DNA of 64,000 nt from Podochytrium sp. JEL0797 (GCA_027596195.1 JADGJG010000033.1:1-64000); one strand, 5' to 3'. Positions 42,506 to 57,573 are shown, counted from the stretch's first letter. Notes: generated by a model from the sequence alone, not told the origin. Numbers and translations: made by a program.

Positions 42506-43807
42506 TCAAATCCGAAAGTCAACCTCTTCACGAAACTCAAACGAACACGTTAGGCTGAGATTGCCCTCCACGCGACAGGTGTCCAAATCCTCCAAATCAC
42601 CCCATTCCACAGGCAACTCACCCGACAGTTTGTTGTTGAACAATTCAATGTTCTCCAAATTCGCAAGTCGACCAAGCTCGGGAGGGATTGAACCGGAGAA
42701 ATTGCATGAGTGCAGACACAAGTAGTCAAGAAGTGATAGGTTTCCGAGCGTAGGAGGAATTGTTCCACTAAGGCCATGGTTTTCGTGAAGCATCAACAGC
42801 TGCAGGTTGCAAAGATCTCCCCACTCGAATGGGATCGAGCCCAACACGTTGGTTCGGGAGATCAAGAGTTGCTTGAGTCCCCTGAGGAGTCCCAGTTGTG
42901 GTGGCAAAGTTCCCGAAAGTTCTTGATTGTCCGAAAAATCGACGAGTTCCAAACTAACCAACGCGCCAAGCTCATGAGGGATCTCTCCAGAGAGTCGATT
43001 AATATTCAGGTACAGCGATGTCAAGCACTGAAGGTTGGCAATACTTGGTGGAATCGCACCAGTGAGTTGATTTCTGCTCAAATTCAACATTTGGAGGCTG
43101 AAGAGGACATTTCCGATTTCAACCGGGATTGAACCAGCAAAACCACAACCAGGGAGCGATACATCCACCAGTTTCTTGGAGTCAAGAATAGCCACAGGAA
43201 TTGGGACTCCTGTCAGCCCGTCCCTCTCAAACCATCGAAGGGAAACCAGGTGTTTCCACCGAGTCTGACCGAACGCACGTTGATACGAAAGTGGAGCCTG
43301 GAGGTAAATGAGATCCAGGTCCGTTGGAGTCGTCGTTTTTGTCACGGTCATGTCAGGCTTTGGCACAAAGTGGCCGAGGTTCATGAGAGCAAAGGCTTCC
43401 GTTTGGATGCAAGCTCGGAACGCCTTCGACAACTCCCTCAGTTTCCAAACTTGTTGGGGAGGAACCCGGGCCAGGATTTGACCGACAATCTCGGCGGGAA
43501 CACTTGAGATCTGTGCGGAATGCGTCTTGTGAGGGTTTTGGAGCTGCATCAGTTGGAGGGAGAGGGTGCGGTGGTTATGTGCCATTTGTTCGACCAGGCT
43601 GGCTTCGACGGAGGAGACTGAGAGTTGGAGAGAGTCAAAGGGAGAGTCGTAAGCGCGGAGGGAGAGTTTGATGGAATTGATTTCGGATTTGATTTCGGAA
43701 AGCTGTGATTGGAGGTGGCTGTTCGCTTGGGACTGATTCGTGGACAATTGGGTCAGGAGATTGAACATGTCCAACAAGGATGGCTGGAGAGGTAGTAGGG
43801 AGGTCAT
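42506..43807 (-). CDS. F-box protein with N-terminal coiled coil and plant-type LRRs (copy D, full length)
   Basis: 433 residues, intronless, and the best template for the family. Residues 1-90 are heptad-rich (MFNLLTQLSTNQSQANSHLQ, SEIKSEINSIKLSLRAYDS), probably a coiled coil. The F-box-like segment ISSVPAEIVGQILARVPPQQVWKLRELSKAFRACIQ lies at about 99-135. LRRs of plant type follow (NQLTGAIPPSIANLQCL, NRLSGEIPHELGALVSL, NHGLSGTIPPTLGNLSLL, CNFSGSIPPELGRLANL, NKLSGELPVEWGDLEDL), then the family tail LSLTCSFEFREEVDFRI. Predicted SCF adaptor; partner unknown. Confidence 0.88.
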   Translation of the reverse strand: MTSLLPLQPSLLDMFNLLTQLSTNQSQANSHLQSQLSEIKSEINSIKLSLRAYDSPFDSLQLSVSSVEASLVEQMAHNHRTLSLQLMQLQNPHKTHSAQISSVPAEIVGQILARVPPQQVWKLRELSKAFRACIQTEAFALMNLGHFVPKPDMTVTKTTTPTDLDLIYLQAPLSYQRAFGQTRWKHLVSLRWFERDGLTGVPIPVAILDSKKLVDVSLPGCGFAGSIPVEIGNVLFSLQMLNLSRNQLTGAIPPSIANLQCLTSLYLNINRLSGEIPHELGALVSLELVDFSDNQELSGTLPPQLGLLRGLKQLLISRTNVLGSIPFEWGDLCNLQLLMLHENHGLSGTIPPTLGNLSLLDYLCLHSCNFSGSIPPELGRLANLENIELFNNKLSGELPVEWGDLEDLDTCRVEGNLSLTCSFEFREEVDFRI

Positions 43808-43958
43808 ACCGCGCGTTTTTGATCTGGCGACGGCGATTTCGAAAAAGTTGGGGGTATGATTCTCGTTGTCCTCCCCGGACGCGTCGCTATTACGTGAGCT
43901 TAATCAAGAGCTTTGGAATCATCAGGTGTAAAATCCAATTTATTTCTCTTCTAACACT

Positions 43959-45122
43959 TCAAATGTCAAAGCCGACGTCCTCGCGAAACTCAAACGAACA
44001 CGTCAAGTCCAAATTGCCCGACAAATTACATACTTCTAGATGCTCCAAACCAGCCAATTCCACAGGCACCTCGCCGGAAAGTTGATTATTGCGCAAAAAA
44101 ATGTTCTCCACATTCGCAAGCCCACCAAGCTCGGGGGGAATCGAACATGTCAAGTTGCATGATTCCAAAAATAAAACTTGAAGGAGATGCAGGTTTCCAA
44201 GCGTGGGGGGAATGGGACCAGAAAGGCCAGGGTTATCGCCGAGCACCAGGTGGGTGAGATTGACAAGATTTCCCCACTCAAACGGGATCGAGCCCAGCAT
44301 GTTGGTATTGGAGATCGAGAGGTCTGTGAGATTCGTGAGGAGTCCCAGTTGCGGTGGCAAAGGTCCCGAAAGTTCTCGATTGTCTGAGAGATCGAGGTTT
44401 TCTAAACTGGCCAATCCGCCCAGTTCAGGAGGAATCTCTCCAGAAAGCCCGTTTGAATTGAGGTACAGCCATTGCAAGCACTGGAGGTTGCCAATACTCG
44501 GTGGAATCGCACCAGTGAGTTGATTTTCGCTCAAATTCAACGTTTGTAGGTTGTATAGGGCGTTTCCGATTTCAACTGGGATGGGACCAACGAGACCGCA
44601 GGCACCAAAAGACAAATCCACCAGGTTCTTGCAATCGAGAATGGGCACAGGAATCGGAATTCCACCAAGAAAGCTGGCCTGGCACGACCAAGAATATTGG
44701 GACACGTGCTTCCACTGAGTGTGGATGAATGCGCGCTGATACGAGAGTGGAGAGTTGAAGTAAATGATATCCCATTCCGTTGGAGTAAACGATGTCGTCA
44801 CGGTCAAGTCTGGCTTTGGCACAAAGTGGCCGAGGTTCAAACGAGCAAACGCCTCCGTCTCGATACAAGCCCGGAATGCCTTCGACAACCCCCTCAGCTT
44901 CCACACGTGTTTGGGAGGAATCCAGGCCAGGATCGGACCCGCAATTTCAGCGGGAACAATCGTGAACCGAGTGTAGTGTTTCTTGTGTGGGTTTTGCAGC
45001 TGCAAGAGTTGGAAGGAGAGGGTGCCGCGGTTGGGAGCCATTTGTTGGACCAGACTGGATTCGAGGGAGGGCTGGGAAGGAGGCAGAGAAGTCGTGGTGG
45101 GGTGTTTTCGATTTGCGATCAA
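43959..45122 (-). CDS. F-box protein with plant-type LRRs (copy E)
   Basis: 387 residues, intronless. The N-terminal coiled coil is replaced by a shorter leader (MIANRKHPTTTSLPPSQPS). F-box-like segment FTIVPAEIAGPILAWIPPKHVWKLRGLSKAFRACIE, then plant-type repeats (NQLTGAIPPSIGNLQCL, NGLSGEIPPELGGLASL, NPGLSGPIPPTLGNLHLL, CNLTCSIPPELGGLANV) and the tail LDLTCSFEFREDVGFDI. A relic of the mitofusin 3' end lies just upstream, at 45200-45366. Same strand as copies D, F and the mitofusin gene. Confidence 0.85.
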   Translation of the reverse strand: MIANRKHPTTTSLPPSQPSLESSLVQQMAPNRGTLSFQLLQLQNPHKKHYTRFTIVPAEIAGPILAWIPPKHVWKLRGLSKAFRACIETEAFARLNLGHFVPKPDLTVTTSFTPTEWDIIYFNSPLSYQRAFIHTQWKHVSQYSWSCQASFLGGIPIPVPILDCKNLVDLSFGACGLVGPIPVEIGNALYNLQTLNLSENQLTGAIPPSIGNLQCLQWLYLNSNGLSGEIPPELGGLASLENLDLSDNRELSGPLPPQLGLLTNLTDLSISNTNMLGSIPFEWGNLVNLTHLVLGDNPGLSGPIPPTLGNLHLLQVLFLESCNLTCSIPPELGGLANVENIFLRNNQLSGEVPVELAGLEHLEVCNLSGNLDLTCSFEFREDVGFDI

Positions 45123-45199
45123 TTTCCCTTCACTACAACGTTTCTCGAACGAAAAGCGGCGCGAGACGTCACAGACGCGTCACGCGTTCATATTGAGCC

Positions 45200-45366
45200 A
45201 TTTATCTCCAGCATTTATCACCGTCTCTATCTTCATCCCTAACGTCCGAAACTCATCCTTTGCTATTCTCCGCTGTCGCCGCATCTCCGTCAACCCTTGC
45301 CGCTTGTTCTGATTATCAATCATGATGTAACTGGTTCTGGAAATCCTAGATTGTGAGTTTGAGCAA
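45200..45366 (-). pseudogene. Duplicated 3' fragment of the mitofusin gene
   Basis: The plus strand shares ordered stretches with 47330-47500, the last exon of the mitofusin gene: ATC..GTCTC..CTTCATCCC, TCATCC, CGCATCTCC, CCTTGCCGCTTGTTCTGATTATCAATCA and AACTGGTTCTGGAAATCC, then GAGTTTGAG. Indels destroy the frame. It is fused at about 45367 to an LRR relic. Confidence 0.8.
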
Positions 45367-45725
45367 GCTTGTTGTCATTCAAATAAATGTGCTCCAACTT
45401 CGCACCCGAAGCCTAGATTTATCAATTGTGTAGGAATTTTTCTACCAGCGGATTCAAATCCGAAAGTCCGCATGTTCGCGAAATTCAAACTAACACGTCA
45501 AGTCGAGGTTACCCTGCAAGCAACATGTACCCATATTCTCCAAATCACCCCATTCCACGGGAACTTCACCGACCAAATTTGTCATGCAAATAAATGCTCT
45601 CCAAATTGATTCCACGGAGCTGCTCTTGGACGTGGAGGTTTGCTTGGGACTAGATCGTGGACATTTGGGTCAGGATGTTGAAAATGTCCAACAAAGATGG
45701 CTGGAGAGGTAGTAGGGAGGTCATA
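45367..45725 (-). pseudogene. F-box/LRR relic with the centre deleted (copy G)
   Basis: Two pieces survive. 45440-45597 corresponds to the 3' end (GAAAGTCCGCATGTTCGCGAAATTCAAAC.., AAATCACCCCATTCCACGG), and 45620-45725 to the 5' end (GGTCAGGATGTTGAAAATGTCCAACAAAGATGGCTGGAGAGG, as in copy D), with the F-box and most LRRs missing. A further LRR scrap at 45367-45406 (TTGTTGTCATTCAAATAAATG) matches 45959-45985. Confidence 0.75.
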
Positions 45726-45833
45726 GCGCGGGTTATGGATTTGGGGGTAAGCGTTACAAAAAAGTTTGTTCGCGCTCGCCATTGCAAAGAAAATAACGCG
45801 AAGCTTTCGAATGATCCAGTATGCAGTTCAAAT

Positions 45834-47103
45834 TCAAATCGCGAAGTCGACATCCTCGGGAAACTCAAACGAACACGTCAAGTCGCAGTTGCCCTGCAAC
45901 CAACACACCTTCAGAGCCTCCAAATCACCCCATTCCACAGGCACCTCACCAACCAGTTTGTTGTCATTCAAATAAATGCTCTCCAAATTCGCAAGTCCGC
46001 CGAGCTCGGGAGGGATACAACCAGTCAGGTTACATGATTCTACAGAGAAGCGCTCGAGAAGCGACAGTTTTCCAAGCGTGCGGGGGATGGTTCCAGAAAG
46101 ACCAGGATTGTTAAAGAGAGACAGGTGAGTGAGATTGGCAAAATCCCCCCACTCGACAGGTATCGAGCCCACCACGTTGGTTTTGTTGAGAAAGACTTGT
46201 TTGAAATCCTTGAGGAGTCCCAGTTGGGGTGGCAAAGGCCCCGAAAGTTCCCGATTGTCCGACAGATCGAGGTGTTCCAAACTGACCAACGCACCCAGCT
46301 CAGGAGGAATCTCTCCAGAAAGTCGGTTGCCACCCAGGCTCAACACTTTCAAGCACACAAGGTTCGCAATACTTCGTGTTATCCCGCCAGTGAGTTGATT
46401 TCCGCCCAAATAACGTTTGTAGGCTGCATAGGGCGTTTCCGATTTCAACAGGGATCGGGCCAATGAGACCTCTAATCCAGAGAGCCAAATGTACCAACTT
46501 CTTACTACAAGAATAGCCAGCGGAATTGGGAGTCCTTTCAACCCCCCCCCCCCCCCCCCTCGCGAGCCATCGAACTTTTACCAGATGCTTCCATCGAGTC
46601 CGGCCAAAAGCGCGTTGATACGAAGGTGGAGATTTGATGTCGATGAGATCCCAATCCGTCGGAGCGAGGGACTCCGTCACAGTCGGGTTTGGATTTGGCC
46701 TCCGTCTCGATACAAGCCCGGAACGATTTCGACAAACCCCTCAGCTTCCTTCCTTGGGAGGAACCCGGGCCAAGATCTGACCGACAACCTCGGCTGAAAT
46801 TCCCATATGTAATGTAATGTTTAATGTGCGGAGATTGGAGCTGCAGGAGCTGGCGGCAGAGGATGCGGTGGTTGTGCGGCATTGGTTGGGTCTGACTGGT
46901 TTCGAGGGAGGTAGCTGAGAGTTGGAGAGAGTCAAAGCGAGAGTCGGACGAGCAGAGGGATGTTTTGAAGGATTTGATTTCTGACTTGATTCGTTGAGCT
47001 GCGATTGGAGGTGGAGATTCGTTTCGGACTTGGTCGTGGACATTTGGGTCATAAGAGTAAAGATGACCAATAAAAAGGTCTGGGGAGGTGGTTGGGAAGC
47101 CAT
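45834..47103 (-). pseudogene. F-box/LRR gene with multiple frameshifts (copy F)
   Basis: The start is recognisable (MASQPPPQTFLLVIFTLMTQMST), followed by shifts in the coiled coil. The F-box is interrupted (AEVVGQILARVPPK..RKLRGLSKSFRACIETEA with about 12 residues then missing), and an 18-nt homopolymer at 46542-46559 shifts the frame again. From 46541 downward the LRR part is open for 235 codons (NQLTGGITRSIANLVCL, NRLSGEIPPELGALVSL, NPGLSGTIPRTLGKLSLL) and ends CDLTCSFEFPEDVDFAI. It lies 210 nt from the mitofusin stop. Confidence 0.85.
46542..46559. repeat. 18-nt poly-C inside an LRR pseudogene
   Basis: Plus strand C18 (G18 on the coding strand) sits where the intact relatives encode the short turn between the F-box region and the LRRs (..RDGLTGVPIPV). 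Expansion here would read as a Gly run and shifts the frame. Confidence 0.85.
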
Positions 47104-47313
47104 GGCGGGGTTTTGGTTTGTTGTTTTTTTGTCCGAAATGCGACGTTAACTTCCTTCACCGACGAGTGGCGCGTTTGTATTGAGGTGCGTGACAAACCGA
47201 ACAATGAGAGCATGGTCGAGAATGCACAAAAGTTTATACTAATTTCGCACATGGAATCCACTTCCTCCCCCCACACCGACACCCACTCCCACCCCCACTT
47301 CCCACCACGCCAT

Positions 47314-49918
47314 CTAATCCAAATCAACATCCCCCACAATCTTCATCATAGTCTCCACCTTCACCCCCAACCCCCTCATCTCATCCTTCCCCAACTCCGC
47401 CCGCGCCCTCATCTCCACAAGCCCCTGCCGCTTCGTCTGATTATCAATCAGAACGCGTTGGAACTGGTTCTGGAAATCCCATATCGCGAGTTTGAGTACC
47501 CTGCGGGTTCCCTTGGCGATACGCGTGCTGTTGGCGGTGACGAGGCCAACGTTTGTGAGGTGCGTTTTGATTTTACCAAGGACCTTGCGGTCGACGACTT
47601 GCTTCATGTCTGAGAGGGAGTAGAGGAAGAGGCCGATACCTGCGGGTTTCAAGAGTGTGAATTAGAAAAAAACGCGAGAGCAAGCAAAGGGAGGGAAGGG
47701 GAAAACGAACCCGCCATCGAGAGACCCAAAAAGGCCGTTTTGCCACGCACCATGACGGTGTCGTTCTTCCAGATACCCATTGTGACACTGTGGTACCCAA
47801 ACAGTCCTCCCACGAGCATGCCGAGGGAGGGGATATATTCGCGAATGATTTCAATCTTGTCCTGCAGAAACGAGAAAACGAGAACGACAAGTTAGTGGGC
47901 CGATCGAAAAACAGGCATGCAAGGGAAAACACCCAGGACAAACAAAACGATTCGACGCCCGCAAACACTCACCATCACATCAAAGAAATCCCCCAACTCC
48001 ATCGGCACAAACATACTCATCGCAGCCGCCCTCCCCGCCTCCGCGCTCCCATCCTCAAAAGCAGTCGTGACCACCTCCATATCCACAATCGGCGGCGTCT
48101 CCATACAACTTTCCGCCATGGCCTCAATATTCTTGACACACCCGACACTACTCTTGACAGCAAAATCCTCACACCGTCTCAACCGCACCGCCGCGAGTCG
48201 ATACACGGCGTTCCTCAAATCCCTCGCATACTGCCACATCCCCAACACGCCACCCCACTCGATATCCTCCACATACGTATCCACACTTTCCATAAACCCA
48301 CTCAACTGATCCTGCGCAAATGCTTGCGCGCGGGAGGCAGTTTCATCAATCGTGCGATCAAGGTTGTCAAGAAACTGTTCCTTGATGCTCAACATGCGTT
48401 CGAACGCGGGCGCCGTATCGGAGAGTTGGGCGCTGATTTCGGCGGATCGGAGGATCGACAGGGTGTGGTTGTATCCGCAGAGAATGTGCATGTCTCCGAG
48501 CAAGTTTGCGAGAAATTGTTTGGCAGGGTTCAATTTGCTCCGTGCGCGTTTTTCGAGAATGAAGGACCGCAGGTTGTCTTCGAGGCAGGCAAACGTGGAC
48601 AGAAAGTTTGCATCCGCCGTGTTTTCGAGGACCTTTTTGGCGGCTACAAAGTGAACGAGTTGGTCTGCGTGTTGGAATGTGAGCGGGGAGATTTCGGCGA
48701 TTTGGGCCAGGATTTCTTTTTTGCAGCGGTCTTGGCGGCGGATTTGGTCGAATCGATTCACGACAATGAAGATGTAGGATTTTTCTTTGCCCGCGTTTTG
48801 GAGGAATTCGCGGCCCTGATTTGTTGAGTGTTTTTTTTAAGTGTGGTTACAGACACACGGCCCGGATAGAGGGCGCGAACAACAAAGAATAAGGCTACTC
48901 ACAGAAAGCGTGAAATGGTTCTCTGCATTCACCACAAAAACAATCACATCGATCTCTTCCTGTTGGGCCATCAAATTCGTGGTCTTCATGGAATCAATAT
49001 TGAGACCGGGTGAATCAATCAACGAAATGTCCACGATCCCATTGTGCAGCACGGATTCCTCCTTGGATCGGTTGTCGTGGCAGTAGACTTTGATCATTTC
49101 GTAGCCCGGTTCGTTGTCTTCAACGACTTCTCTGAGGATATCGACCTTGAAGGGTGTGAATGTTTCGGGATTGTTTTGGTCGTAGATGGAAGCGTCCTTG
49201 ATTCCGTGGACCTGGCGAGTCGAAAGCGGGTCAGATCACCGCGAATCGGATTACAAATGGGCTCCTTACTTCCTCCTTGCCCGCATTCTGCACTGCATCG
49301 ACGACCTCGCAGAAAAGCGCCGTACATGGCTGCTGGTCATCCGGCACCACGTGTCTCCTCAGCAGGGCGTTCACAAAAGTTGATTTTCCGCCGTTCAGAT
49401 CGCCTGTGACGAGGACTCTGCTTCTTGTGTCTGCGATGCGGCCCTTGATCTTTGCGAGGTGCGTCTTTGCTTCGTTGAGGCGCGCCGCGAGGAGGTGCGT
49501 TTCGACGTCGCCGGTGCTGGACGCGACGGCGTCGCCGTAGGAAGCGAGTCCAAGGACCTGGAGTGGTGTGAGTGATCGATGTCCATGGCATCCCCTGGCA
49601 TTGCCTGCCATCGCCTGGCAGGCCCTAGGAACTCCCTAGGACCTAGCCAGACACGCAAATCGACACACACACCTTCAGATCCCCACCCCCCACTGGAAAG
49701 CGCACTGCGGCGCCCTCCGCCAGCTGCTGCAGCAGATCCTCAGTCCCCTCCACGAGACGCAGCATCTTCTCGCGCTTCTCAGCAAACGCAGCGTTCTGCG
49801 CCATCGCCGTGGGCGCCACGTGCTGTGCGAATGTCTCCTCGCCAAACGAGCCCAGCGAATCTGTGCGCGAAGGCGCTCGATCTTCTTTGCCCAAAAGGGG
49901 CGAGATGGCTTTCTGCAT
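47314..49918 (-). CDS. FZO1: Mitofusin / Fzo1-type mitochondrial fusion GTPase
   Basis: Dynamin-related GTPase of the mitochondrial outer membrane that tethers and fuses mitochondria. Six exons: 49918-49673, 49557-49270, 49211-48903, 48815-47973, 47861-47711, 47639-47314; all in frame, 720 residues. GTPase motifs: P-loop GDLNGGKSTFVNALL, switch-region Thr in QQPCTALFCE, DxxG in SLIDSPGLNID, and VVNRFDQI in the NKxD position (N-R-F-D). Then helical repeats, and near the C-terminus two hydrophobic segments (YIPSLGMLVGGLFGYHSVTMG and KTAFLGLSMAGIGLFLYSL) followed by a coiled-coil tail, the usual mitofusin plan. Shorter than yeast Fzo1, close to animal mitofusin length. Its last exon recurs as a relic at 45200-45366. 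Confidence 0.9.
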
Positions 49919-50244
49919 TTTTTTTGTTGACGGCTTGTGTCAAGTGAGCGATGACTCATCACCACCCACGTTGCCACGAAATTGATCCCAGACACAAGGG
50001 GAACAAATTGAAGCTGCAACGCAACTGGATTTACTGTGGATAGAATTAGCGTGGATTCATCTTTAGTATGTTTTACTGCTGGGAAAGAAGGATGAACAGG
50101 CGATCAAAATAAAACTACAAGTAATTTGTACGAAAGATAAAGCTTGTGGAAGATCGGTGGAGAATTCTCGCTCCCGACTCCATTTCGAAATCGTGTCCAA
50201 ATCTCCCACCCCCAACCCTTGTCGCCAAAACCAAAACACCCACT
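49919..50244. other. Intergenic upstream of mitofusin
   Basis: 326 nt between the mitofusin ATG (minus) and an LRR pseudogene (plus). From about 50146 it resembles the leader sequence seen near 11803 before another LRR start relic (GATCGGTGGAGAAT). Otherwise nothing is recognised. Confidence 0.5.
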
Positions 50245-51390
50245 ATGGCCTCCCCCCCGCCTACCCAGCACTCCTTCTTTGTTACGAGAGTTCCCGTCGA
50301 ACCCAACTTTGACGGAGTCCCTCGCTGTAACGGACCAAGATCTCGTCTACCTCAAATCTCCGCTGTCGTATCAACGCGCTTTTGTGCAGTCGCAGTGGAA
50401 ACACCTGATCAAAATTATGGTGCAGGAATAGTTTGTTGAAAGGAGTCCTTCTTCCTTTGGCCATTCTCGACTGCAAGAAAGTTGTGGAGTTATCTCTCTG
50501 GGGCTGTGGCCTCATTGGTTTGATCCCGGTTGAAATCGGAAACGTCCTCTGCTGCCTTCAAACCTTGAATTTGAGCAGAAATCAACTCACTGGCGCGATT
50601 TCACCGACCATTGCCAGCCTTGTGTGCTAGAAAGAGCTACGCCTCAATTCAAACCAATTTTTTGGAGAGATTCCTCCCGAGCTGAGCGTCAGTTTGAAAC
50701 ATGTCGATCTGTCAGACAATCGACAACTTTCATGACCTTTGCCACCGCAACTGGGACTCCTCAAAAGACTCCACCGCAACTGGGACTCCTCAAAAGACTC
50801 GAAGAACTCTGCATATCCAAAACCAAAGCGGAAATCAACTCATTGGCGATATACCACCGAGTATTGCCAACCTTCAGGGCTTGGCAGCACTGAACCTAAG
50901 CTGCAACCGACTTTCTGGAGAGATCCCTCCCGAGTTGGGCGCATTGGTCAATTTGGTGGTCCTCGATTTGTCAAACAATCAAGAACTTTCGGGACCTTTA
51001 CCACCACAACTGGGACTCCTCGAGAATCTCGAAGAACTCTCTATCTCCGAAACCAACGTGTCGGGCTCGATCCCCTCCGATTGGGGAGACCTTTGCAACC
51101 TGCTAATGTTGGATCTTGAAGGTAACCCTGGCCTTTCTGGACCCATTCCTCCCACTCTTGGAAACCTGTCACTTCTAGAGTTCTTGTATGTGAACAATTG
51201 CAACTTCACAGGTTCTATTCCTCCGCAGCTTGGTGGTCTCAAGGATATTTATTTGCAAGACAACAAATTGTCTGGAGAGGTGCCAGTGGAATTGGGTGGT
51301 ATGGAGTGTCTCTGGGTATGTCACTTACAAGGTAATCAGGATTTGACGTGTGCGTTTGAGTTTCCTGAACGTGTCAACTTTCGGATTTGA
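50245..51390 (+). pseudogene. F-box/LRR gene lacking its F-box, frameshifted (copy H)
   Basis: Begins ATGGCCTCCCCCCC and soon joins sequence equivalent to the region after the F-box (SLAVTDQDLVYLKSPLSYQRAFVQSQWKHL), so coiled coil and F-box are deleted. Frameshifts or stops occur near 50290, 50430, 50628 and 50742. From about 50830 the LRRs are open again (NQLIGDIPPSIANLQGL, NRLSGEIPPELGALVNL, NPGLSGPIPPTLGNLSLL) and end QDLTCAFEFPERVNFRI. A 229-codon frame starting at 50701 is what remains. Confidence 0.85.
50742..50799. repeat. 29-bp perfect tandem duplication in LRR pseudogene H
   Basis: The 29-nt unit beginning CCACCGCAACTGGGACTCC occurs twice head to tail (50742-50770, 50771-50799). Since 29 is not a multiple of three, it is one cause of the frameshift in this pseudogene. 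Confidence 0.95.
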
Positions 51391-51835
51391 ATCTGTCGGT
51401 TAAAGTTGAATAAACCGAACTCCACACTTTATCATTCCAAAGATCTCGAGTTTTTATTTTGAAATCTCCTAGATTAGGCTCTATGACATCCCCTTTGTAA
51501 AGACGGAAGAACTTTTTTTTATTTTTATTCGCGTTACTCTCCAACTTTATATAATATTTGAAGAAGATGGCCGTTGGATACATTTAACTTTACTCAATCT
51601 TTATGGTACGGCAACAAGTCCGCGGAGAATTGGTGGAGAATAATTTACTCCGGATTCTAAGTTGATTCCATAAACCACACCTTCCAGAAATATCACTGCC
51701 CGCAACACAATTCCCACCGCCTCATTATCTCCGCAGACACTATTGAACTAGTTTAATTTGCATTTAAACTCAGTTCAGGTATCGACGAGCCCTTGTCTCC
51801 GCGATATGGAATGCAATAATTATTTTATTTAATAT
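51391..51835. other. Intergenic, A/T-rich, no gene recognised
   Basis: 445 nt between LRR pseudogene H and the coiled-coil gene. AATAAA lies near 51410. A weak match to the LRR leader (GGAGAATTGGTGGAGAAT) is near 51626-51643. No open frame that I can support. Confidence 0.5.
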
Positions 51836-56121
<4,286 letters not shown>

Positions 56122-56152
56122 AGTCTGATTGTATTTCGAAAACACGTCTTGT

Positions 56153-57415
56153 TCAAACAATTTGAGGAATCAACGACAACCGATAATTCCAGAATTTGAT
56201 GCGAATGATGTCGTTCTTGATGAGGTTCGTGCAGAGCTGCCAACAAAATTCGCATGAGTGTATTCCCGTGCTCACACAACAGCCAACAAAATCTTACGTT
56301 TTTGGCCTCCACACACGCTTCCGCTTTCTTTGCCTCGTCCTTTTCTGCGGCAATCTTGCCTTCCAGAAATTCGAGCAAGAAGGAAGCTCCGTGGCAAACA
56401 AACTCGTTCGCCACAATTAGGCATGCGACGTCCTTCAACAACCCATCCAACACTGGCGAATTCGCATCCAGTTTCTTTGCGATCCTTTGAAAAATCGCAG
56501 GGTCGTCAACACGAGCACATGCGTCAGAGAGTGGCAAATACGCACCCTTTCAAATAATTCCACGGAGACTCGTTGTTTGGCGTCCTTTTCACATGCTCCA
56601 AGCAGAACCGAATTTCGTCTTTGATAATATCCTCTCCAAGCCCTTCGGGACGATTCGTGAAGTAAAAGAAGCGATGATTCCACGCCGAGTTGTTTCGACA
56701 GTCGTCCACCAGCAAGTCGTTCACGTCAGAGAGTTCCTGAGACCAGCTGTTGAATCTTCTGACGAGCCATTGTCTGTGAAAGGTTGCAAAACGATTGTCG
56801 GGTCAGCAGTGTTTGCCGAGTTTGGTGATCGCCTCCATCGACAAAATCACCTGTACGACCACGCATGGTAGTTCTTGCAATCCACATCCAGCTGCTGGTT
56901 AATGTACCGAATCTCTCCCGCCACAACCTCCTCGTCCGCACCAATCAGTGAAACCACGACTTCGCGATGATGCCAGACTTGGTAATTTTTGTGATGCTCA
57001 AGACCGACGGTTGTTGCGTATTCGAGCTCCTTGCGCAGGTCAGAAGAAAGGGAAACGAGGCAGTCTTGGCGCACTTTCCAGACCGTGTAATGTGCGGGGT
57101 TGAGTTCGATGATTTGGGCCGTGAGTTCTGTTATGGTTTGGATTTGGAGAGAAGCGGGTTGGTTTTGTTTCTGTCTGGGATAAAGCAGTTTGAGAACGTA
57201 CCAAGGACACGTTGGGAGGTTTCGTTGGTGCGGGCGCAGGCACGGAAGTAGTCCATTGCGCGGGAGTCTGAGGGACCAAGTTAAATGACTTAATGCACTG
57301 TGGATGCAAGCAATGCATGTTTACATTCAGCAGGATATGCGATCGGAGAGATTGGGTTGGGTCCCTCATCGAGAGGGATCGGGAGTACGTCGGGAAACAA
57401 GGCTTCAAAATCCAT
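56153..57415 (-). CDS. RAM2: Protein farnesyltransferase/geranylgeranyltransferase I alpha subunit
   Basis: Common alpha subunit of the two CaaX prenyltransferases; holds the beta subunit and contacts the isoprenoid diphosphate. Six exons: 57415-57325, 57267-57202, 57127-56851, 56773-56546, 56484-56298, 56236-56153; all in frame, 310 residues. Prenyltransferase alpha repeats are clear: IELNPAHYTVWKVRQDCL, HHKNYQVWHHREVVVSLI, DCKNYHAWSYRQWLVRRF, DCRNNSAWNHRFFYFTN and TPNNESPWNYLKG; the N-terminus DEGPNPISPIAYPAEYSRAMDYFRA matches the family. It ends 31 nt from the convergent kinase gene and starts 158 nt from the divergent UNC119 gene. Confidence 0.93.
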
Positions 57416-57573
57416 TTTTGGGTGAGTTTTGTTTTGACCTTTCCACGTCGCTGCCTCTCCATTTCACATCATATTCCAATTCGTAATGAAGTACAAACAA
57501 CCCGCATGATTCTCTCCTTTCCACGACCAGTTCCCTTCGACAATTCCAGCTTGAAAATCTGAACGCAAAAAAG
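57416..57573. promoter_or_regulatory. Shared divergent promoter of FTase alpha and UNC119
   Basis: Only 158 nt separate the two start codons, so both promoters must lie here. I see no clear TATA box. Function inferred from position. Confidence 0.5.

Noticed and set aside
10602..51390. Recent transfer of the LRR family from a plant
   Set aside because: Only the repeat consensus is plant-type; the F-box layout and tail are unfamiliar, base composition matches neighbours, and no phylogeny could be run.
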